Shown here: positions 31,388 to 37,309 of the stretch, in pieces
Numbering within the stretch: position 1 is the stretch's first letter
Layout of the letters: each line of letters starts with the position of its first letter
Source: Mnemiopsis leidyi
Taxonomy: Eukaryota > Ctenophora > Tentaculata > Lobata > Bolinopsidae
Length of the DNA stretch: 37,309 nt
Direction: 5' to 3'
NCBI GenBank assembly: GCA_000226015.1
Contig: JH153665.1
Span: 429,527-466,835 of the forward strand
Program-made: the position numbers and the translations under genes
Notes under the pieces: model-generated
Told to the model about the DNA's origin: nothing
Seen by the model: only the letters and a program-made list of their open reading frames with translations
Database searches by the model: none

Positions 31388-32660
31388 TGGTTAATAACTT
31401 AATTAACGTGTTATCGTGACGATACCATACTGGCGTTTTCGATTTAAAGTTATGGAAGTTTTCAAATTCGTGCAATATATAATTATTAAAAAGTATGTAC
31501 TTGGTTTTTGTCCTAAACATAATTTTAGTGAAACTGTTTGCCTTCCAGGATTTTCGAGTGCAATTGGTGGATTTAAATTTGCTTATTTCAAGAGATCATT
31601 TTTGAACAGGAAGTTTATAATATTTGCGAACGGTGGTATAAGATAAATCTTTGACTCAATCATTACACACATTTCGAAAGCACAATCTAAACCTTGAAAA
31701 ACAATGAACTTGCGTAACCTTAGCATCTTAACGCAGGTCGAATCCAAATAATTTATCCTGACAGGTAGATTATCATGTTTTTTTTCACGGTCGTTGTCGT
31801 AAGAAAAACTAAAATTTTTTAAGTGCTCAGGCATACAGTCTTGCGTTAAGGTGACAAGGAAAATGGCCGCAACTCACTAACCAAGGTAAGCTTAATATAA
31901 CATTTTCAATCAACATAAATATGAAAAATGACATACATTCTGATGAAAACAACAACTTAATTAATTAACTATTAAGATTCAACTGTAACAATAGAGCGAC
32001 TAAAATTGAAAATAGAAAATGTTTTATTTTTCTGGCTTTAATATTATTTTCAAAATCTTAAAACGATAATTAATGACGGAAAAAGAACATGGTTTTACAA
32101 AACAATCTTGTGCTTCTACAGTTGCGAAGCTATTACGTCTATAACTGATGTGGTTATTTCCTCAATACTGTGAATTAAAAAAATTTAATGTGAACAAATC
32201 ATTATGTTAAAATTTTTCATGAAACCCCATTTTTGATAAAAAGAGAAGAATTTAAATGAGCAGCTACTTTTTTATATGAATCTGTAAAAAATGTTTGCAG
32301 AATGTTAAGACTTAACAAGGATTTGCAAAATAGGATAAATTAAGAAAAATATATAAGTGAATAAAATCATACTCCCAACAACTAAAATAACTGAAAAGGT
32401 AATTTCAAAAGGATTAACATTTTATCCAACAGCTTGCTGTGATCTGCTTTTTCATTTTCCAGTATTTTAGATTCAACTTCAGCTCTCGAGATAAATAGCT
32501 GCAAAATGAAATCTAATGAACAGCCGGACATGACTCCCTCTTACTTTGTACTGAACGTATTCATTTCTGTCCGAATGATTTTCACTTGATAATATTTGCT
32601 CTGTAATGAAAGTTTACAGCATTTTGACAAAGCTTACTGTAAGAAGTATTTTATACGTAA
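31388..32660. other. AT-rich intergenic stretch
   Basis: This is the 5' flank of the intronless gene and the 3' side of the transporter gene. The open frames at 31416-31646 and 31583-31834 overlap on opposite strands and have no domain. I see no TATA box close to 31369. Confidence 0.5.
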
Positions 32661-32664
32661 AACG

Positions 32665-33322
32665 CATTTCATGTCCACTACGCGTGTCCACTACGCGTGT
32701 CCACTACGCATGTCCACTACACGTGTCCACTACGTGTCGATGTCCACTACGCGTGTCCACTACGCGTGTCCACTACGTGTCGATGTACACTACACGTGTC
32801 CACTACACGTGCCCACTACGTGTCGATGTCCACTACGCGTGTCCACTACGCGTGTCCACTACGTGTCGATGTACACTACACGTGTCCACTACGCGTGTCC
32901 ACTACACGTGTCCACTACGCGTGTCCACTACACGTGCCCACTACGTGTCGATGTCCACTACACGTGCCCACTACACGTGTCCACTACGTGTCGATGTCCA
33001 CTACACGTGTCCACTACACGTGTCCACTACACGTGTCCACTACGTGTCGATGTCCACTACACGTGTCCACTACACGTGTCCACTACACGTGTCCACTACG
33101 TGTCGATGTACACTACGCGTGTCCACTACGTGTCGATGTCCACTACACGTGTCCACTACACGTGTCCACTACACGTGTCCACTACGCGTGTCCACTACGT
33201 GTCGATGTCCACTACACGTGTCCACTACGTGTCGATGTCCACTATGCGTGTCCACTACGCGTGTTCACTACGCGTGTCCACTACACGTGTCCACTACACG
33301 TGTCCACTACGTGTCGATGTAC
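32665..33322. repeat. 12-bp minisatellite grown from the transporter's stop region
   Basis: More than fifty units of GTCCACTACACG and its variant GTCCACTACGCG are punctuated by GTCCACTACGTGTCGATGT(A/C)CAC. The punctuating unit at the right end (33304-33322) is the antisense of the transporter's last codons VYIDT and its TAG. The array therefore forms the transcript's proximal 3' untranslated region. All three plus-strand frames stay open (217-281 codons) because the unit has no stop; I regard these as artefacts. Confidence 0.95.
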
Positions 33323-33504
33323 ACGTTCTCGTCCTCCTCGTTCTGACTGATACTCTCGTACTCCACACTTCTGCTGAACCAGGGTCGTGTAAACAACTCG
33401 TGCATAGTCTCCGGGGTGTTCATCTTAGTCTCGGGAACTAGGAGGATCACGAACAGGAATCCAAGGGAAGTTAGTATTCCGAATATCACAAACACGTACT
33501 CCAT
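33307..33504 (-). CDS. Transporter exon: TM12 and cytoplasmic tail
   Basis: The acceptor is CTATTTTCAG. It encodes MEYVFVIFGILTSLGFLFV, ILLVPETK and an acidic tail ending NEEDENVYIDT and TAG. The tail's last codons are the parental sequence of the downstream minisatellite. No AATAAA was found right after the array. Confidence 0.88.
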   Translation of the reverse strand: MEYVFVIFGILTSLGFLFVILLVPETKMNTPETMHELFTRPWFSRSVEYESISQNEEDENVYIDT

Positions 33505-36500
33505 CTGAAAATAGGAATTTCAGGGGGTCTCATACTTCATAACTTAAATACGGGGCAGAAGTACAGAACCATCTGTTATACAAATAAAAACTAGCTATGA
33601 AATAATGAACATTGTCGTCTCTCTGCCTTTCTCCAAGGAATTACTAGGTCATCAGATAGCCAGGCGAAATATCTTTTAGGTTAAATGCCTTTCTGCATAA
33701 AAAATCACCTTATATGCACATGTCATAACTTAAAGTTATAGTGCCGAACTCAGTGCTTAACTACACCGTCAAAATGTTAACGATAACGTGCGAAGTTAAT
33801 TCAATTTCAAAGTGTCCGATAAGACAACGTTTGAACTTTGCAACGTCGACAAACTGAGCAAGCTTTGATATCGTATTTCAGGCACGTGACTGTACAATAG
33901 ACTGCACACTACGGATGTCGCAAACATCACGGTACCAATGATAAGGTAGCGACCGCTTTAATCCCATTCCTAGACCGTTCTACTCTTATATTTAAGGAAT
34001 TTCAACTGTCTCTTGTTCGCGGGTACACGTTAACATAGATCACCTAGTCAGCAAAGGTTTGTGAGGGTTCTAGTTTCTAGCCGGTGTGTTTAGGAACACA
34101 ATTGACAGATATTGGCAGGATAATAATATAGAGGGCAAGTTGCACATTCTAAGAAACAGCATTATCAGCTTGCTTTATAAATTGAAAACATGAATTCCCG
34201 ACTCGTATTACAAAAGTGAGGTAGGTATAACTGTGAAACTAAACTAAAATATGCATCTCAACCTCCCACTTCCAAGTAAAACATTCCTTACTTCTGAACC
34301 CTAACAGAGCGCAATGTACTCACCCCGATAACCGGGTATAGCTCTCCAAACACGAGGGTTACAATAGCGGTCATGCTGTAGTAGGTGGAAATGGAGATAC
34401 TGGTGAAGATATCTCGGAGGTGCTGGGGGAATATCTCAGCTGCTATGACGAAAGGAATGGGAGCTAGTCCCACTGAGAAGAATATCACGAACAGGAGCAG
34501 CGCCACAACTGAGGGAGAAGGAGTTACTAACCAACGTAGCTATAGAAGAGCTATTGTTGCTATAGTATCTAGCACCCACTTAATACTTATACTTATAGAA
34601 GATATAGTTGCTATGTCAACTGAATTGTTGTTGTTGTTGTCATGCGGCGACGTCACATCTCTTCAAAATATTTTTTCTCGTGTACTGTCAGTGAGTACTC
34701 CATCGTTTTAAGCTGTTGTAGCTGTATGGTATAATAGTACGTAGTACGTACATTTCTAAATAACTCTAGAAAAGTTATATAACATCAAAAAGCAGCACCA
34801 GTCAGCAGTTACCTAGAAAATGTTTCTGCTGATAGATCTAACCTAGAAAAATGTTGCTGCTAGAATGACAATCCGAGGCGCAGTATTCGCCCCCATGGTC
34901 CTCACACCTATCGAAGATAGAGCGTGTAGCGTTACCGTCAATACAAAACCCAGTAGATCCCAGAGTAGTGTTGACGGAGCAGAAACCACAGCCAGGTTGG
35001 GCTACACAGAGCGTACAGGTAGATACAAGACAGTCGGGGTTCACCACCTTCGGCCACGGGTCTGAGACGGGGAGTTATCGCTATTCCTTTGTTTCTTTAA
35101 AAAGAGAATTTATCGTATTTGGAGGGTGCTTAAAGTTACTTGGAAGCTATTAAAATTATTTCAATTCACTTTGATTAAAACGTTACAGGTTTCTAAATGC
35201 CAAATTAGCAGCAGGTTGGTAAATCTAAATTAAACGTTTAAAAATTTTTACGTACTGTTATTCATTGCCATTGAGTCAACCATGGCAATAGCAGCGACAA
35301 CAAGGGCGATTGAAAAAATAGTTCCAATTTGGGAAATCAGGAGAAGTTTCCGCCGTCCAAGCCGCTCTATAACCAGCAGAGATATCAACACTCCTAAGGA
35401 TATTTATAGTGGCTGAATCAATCTTCTATCCTGTCATGTCTTATCGCACAGTTTTTTATCTTAATTTCTTACCTTAATTTTTATTTATTCCAAATAATGT
35501 AAATATGTACATTTGATTGCAGCAATACACTTCTATAGAAGACGCATTTTCGTATGAGTACGAAATGCGTCATTACACCAGCATTTCAATCGGATTGAGA
35601 TTAAATATTGTGTGTGAGTACGTAAACACTTATCTAAAGGGCGAGAGGTAATGATTTCTGCTTTGATGTATTGCTATTATTGGTTGGATAACTGTGGCTA
35701 TGAATCAATTAGAAGATTGCGTCTCAAGCCTTAGAATCTCATTATACGGCGTGCGGATAAATTATCTTTGTCTAATCAGTCAGTTATTATTGAGAAGCTC
35801 GATTAAACACCACCCAGACGCGGGATCGAAATTAGAGAAACTTAAGTTAATGACATGGAACTGATTAATTTCGTACCGTAAATAAAACAATATAAAGTTG
35901 GCAACAAAACGTAAAAGTGATAGGTAAAAGGAATATTTCTTACCGATAAAGTTGGCTACAAAGCTATAAAGTGATAGGTAAAAGAAAGATTTCTTACCGA
36001 TAAAGTTGGCTACAAAGATGCCCTCACTAACGAGAAATGCACCAGTACTGTCGTCTCCATTCACTATACCGCTAGTGTGTCCAATCTGCACAGAGTAGTA
36101 CCTGTGTATATTGCAGTGTTGTATACACTGTAGATGTATAGTGTGTAGTGTGTATAGTGTAGCGTTGTATACACTGTAGATGTATAGTGTATAGTGTAGT
36201 GTTCTATACACTGTAGATGTATAGTGTATAGTGTAGTGTTCTATACACTGTAGATGTATTATAGTGTATAGTGTAGTGTTGTATAAACTGTAGATGTAAA
36301 GTGTGTAGTGTGTAGTGTTGTATGCACTGTAGATGTGTATAGTGTAAAGTGTAGTGTTGTATACACTGTATATGTATAGTGTGTTTAGTGTATAGTGTAG
36401 TGTTGTATACACTGTACATGTATAGTGTGTATAGTGAAGTGATGTATACACTGTAGATGTACAGTGTTTATCACCACTGCAAAAAAGTTGTATGGCGGTA

Positions 36501-37228
36501 GCATTCCTATTGTTCCAACTGAAATTTTTCTGACAAACGAAATTCAAATGTAATATCTTTGCAATTTTTAATTGTTTCGGTTAAAACTATCGCTTTTGTC
36601 TAGAATTGGACGTTATGTTTCGGTACGAAAATGAGGTTCGGGTTCAAAACTGATGTTTCAGTAAACATATCGACTGATTTTTGGCTAGGAACCGATGTTT
36701 CGGTTAGAAATTGATGTTTAGGTCAAGATATGGATGGCTGCAGAAAAATCGCCTTCAACCGAAGAATAGTTATGGCCGAAATTTCTGTAATCGGCTTACC
36801 GAAAAAGAACTTTTTTGCGCCTATGGTGTTTAGTGCGTGTAGTGTAGAAATGTATAAGTACAGTGAAGATGTATAGTGTGTAGTTGTACAAAAGGTTTAA
36901 GCCGAGAAAGCGGACCAACCGATCCTAACTCAGTACCCAATCGTCATCGCCTATTGCACCAAAGGGTCCACCTTAATTTCCAAGTGGTAATGTGACTGAG
37001 TTGAATGAACTTGAGGACAAAATCATGTTGGAGAGGATCAGGTGTGTAGTGTGTATAGTGTAATTGTTTTAATATGAACAGTGCATGGGTTTCATATTGT
37101 CACATTCGTGTACTTTAGAAGACTCACATGACTGCTGAGAAACCAGCAAGTTGGCCGACAATGATGAGTCCTATAGCAACAACAACCATACGTCGCACCA
37201 CATTTCTATTTAGTTTGGGCGGTCTTTT
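33307..37228 (-). CDS. SLC2A13-like: SLC2A13/HMIT-like sugar transporter, C-terminal half (partial)
   Basis: Six exons in perfect phase (37128-37228, 35998-36101, 35256-35393, 34843-35061, 34324-34508, 33307-33504) encode 314 residues; the N-terminal half lies beyond the window. It is a major-facilitator transporter of the GLUT family. GQLAGFSAVMYYS is the TM7 motif, ERLGRRKLL the TM8-9 loop, a PIPFVIAAEIFP run TM10, and VPETK the end of TM12. Between TM9 and TM10 an extracellular loop (CTLCVAQPGCGFC and more cysteines, three N-glycosylation sequons) matches the PSI-like insertion characteristic of proton/myo-inositol cotransporters. The likely role is proton-coupled myo-inositol (or sugar) uptake at the plasma membrane; the substrate is inferred. 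Two of its splice donors are tandemly duplicated, and its stop codon seeds a minisatellite. Confidence 0.88.
34324..34508 (-). CDS. Transporter exon: TM10-TM11
   Basis: The acceptor is TCTCCCTCAG and the donor CGGG|GTGAGT. It encodes VALLLFVIFFSVGLAPIPF, then EIFPQHLRD, and TM11. It starts with two bases of a split codon and ends in phase 0. Confidence 0.88.
34811..34872 (-). repeat. 30-bp tandem duplication of a splice donor (transporter)
   Basis: AACATTTTTCTAG|GTTAGA (exon end 34843) and AACATTTTCTAG|GTAACT (34813) lie 30 bases apart in otherwise similar flanks. Use of the distal site would keep frame but add codons beginning GGT TAG, which ends the protein in the extracellular loop. Only the proximal site gives a complete transporter. 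Confidence 0.85.
34843..35061 (-). CDS. Transporter exon: PSI-like extracellular loop
   Basis: The acceptor is CCCGTCTCAG and the donor CTAG|GTTAGA. The cysteines follow C-x4-C-x2-C-x5-CGFC and continue to CEDHGGEYCASDC. The last base G joins TT of the next exon. The last 30 bases, including the donor, are repeated once downstream. Confidence 0.88.
35256..35393 (-). CDS. Transporter exon: TM8-TM9
   Basis: The acceptor is ATCCTTAG and the donor AACA|GTACGT. It encodes VLISLLVIERLGRRKLLLIS followed by TM9. The GRR loop is diagnostic of sugar porters. Confidence 0.88.
35885..36016 (-). repeat. 54-bp tandem repeat of exon end and donor, 2-3 copies (transporter)
   Basis: TTTGTAGCCAACTTTATCG|GTAAGAAA occurs with donors after 35998 and 35944, and a third decayed copy lies at about 35890 without a GT at the donor position. 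The unit is 18 codons and has no stop, so the distal donor would insert 18 residues (KKSFFYLSLYSFVANFIG) in frame within TM8. Confidence 0.88.
35998..36101 (-). CDS. Transporter exon: TM7 end to TM8
   Basis: It starts with G after ACACAG and ends ATCG|GTAAGA. The peptide runs from YYSVQIGHTSGIVNG to EGIFVANFIG. Its final 20 or so bases and donor are repeated immediately downstream with a 54-base period. Upstream, the acceptor directly abuts a long TATACACTG-type minisatellite with almost no conventional polypyrimidine tract. Confidence 0.85.
36102..36470. repeat. Palindrome-rich minisatellite at a transporter acceptor
   Basis: Units of about 40-60 bases built of GTATACACTGTAGATGTATAG and GTGTAGTGT variants are repeated about eight times. 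The unit contains the palindrome GTATAC and inverted pairs (ACACTGTA/TACAGTGT), so hairpins are likely. The array starts at the 3' splice site of exon 35998-36101. Scattered partial units recur near 36830-36880 and 37040-37060. Confidence 0.92.
37128..37228 (-). CDS. Transporter exon: TM7
   Basis: The acceptor (CTCCTCCTCAG) and donor (TCAT|GTGAGT) bound 33 codons plus AT. A basic cytoplasmic loop (KRPPKLNRNVVRR) leads into TM7. AT joins the next exon's G to give the methionine of AVMYYS. Upstream exons are outside the window. Confidence 0.85.
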
Positions 37229-37309
37229 CTGAGGAGGAGACAGAATTAGAGCAAATATTGTATAGCGTGATAAAAAGTTATAATTTGAAGGTTTCATATT
37301 GTCACATTC

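Noticed and set aside
32596..33441. Three overlapping plus-strand ORFs of 217-281 codons (Thr/His/Val/Cys-rich)
   Set aside because: They are the three frames of the stop-free 12-bp minisatellite, antisense to the transporter 3' end, with no domain or initiation context.
35780..36547. 255-codon minus ORF as an independent Tyr/Thr/His-rich gene
   Set aside because: It is a fusion of the TATACACTG minisatellite with one true transporter exon (35998-36101); splice sites and phase show the exon borders.

Overview
This is a stretch of animal nuclear genome, most likely from a marine invertebrate; a cnidarian or similar lineage is a guess and the species cannot be fixed from sequence. Genes are split into short exons with GT/AG borders and long AT-rich introns. 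Simple repeats and minisatellites are frequent, there is a tRNA-derived SINE-like element and small palindromic elements, and there are no bacterial operons or ribosome binding sites. The base composition looks AT-rich by eye. Most long ORFs here are repeats or shadows. Real genes had to be assembled from exons by splice signals and reading-phase agreement.

Layout: (1) 1-128 is an (AC)n microsatellite. (2) 0.86-2.4 kb holds a possible plus-strand promoter and first exon, and a plus-strand terminal exon followed by AATAAA. (3) Gene A, minus strand, 3257 to 2461, has at least three phase-compatible exons behind two CACGTG motifs. (4) Gene B, minus strand, 12487 to 7710 or further, has three phase-compatible exons behind a cluster of four CACGTG motifs. 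Its third exon ends in a splice donor repeated about 11 times as a minisatellite. (5) 15-18.3 kb holds weak plus-strand exon candidates, a 20-bp minisatellite and a CACGTG/CCAAT/X-box promoter-like block. (6) Gene C, minus strand, 24844 to about 18436, is a secreted protein with a signal peptide and a chain of exons whose phases agree, but one exon carries an in-frame TAG. (7) 28697-31369, minus strand, is an uninterrupted 890-codon gene. It has a central beta-rich region, a coiled coil and a C-terminal cold-shock-like domain. (8) 33307-37228, minus strand, is the 3' half (six exons, 314 residues) of a GLUT-family transporter of the SLC2A13/HMIT type, recognisable by its TM7, GRR and PETK motifs and a PSI-like cysteine-rich extracellular loop.

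The most striking theme is that most larger tandem repeats begin at, or lie close beside, an exon boundary of a reconstructed gene. Splice donors are duplicated 2, 2-3 and about 11 times. A stop codon seeds a 650-bp minisatellite, and other arrays touch an acceptor or follow a donor closely. The other strong theme is the excess of CACGTG palindromes (24 counted by hand outside minisatellites), several just upstream of reconstructed start codons.

No genes here form an obvious common pathway. Exon calls are by eye and have not been tested against transcripts.
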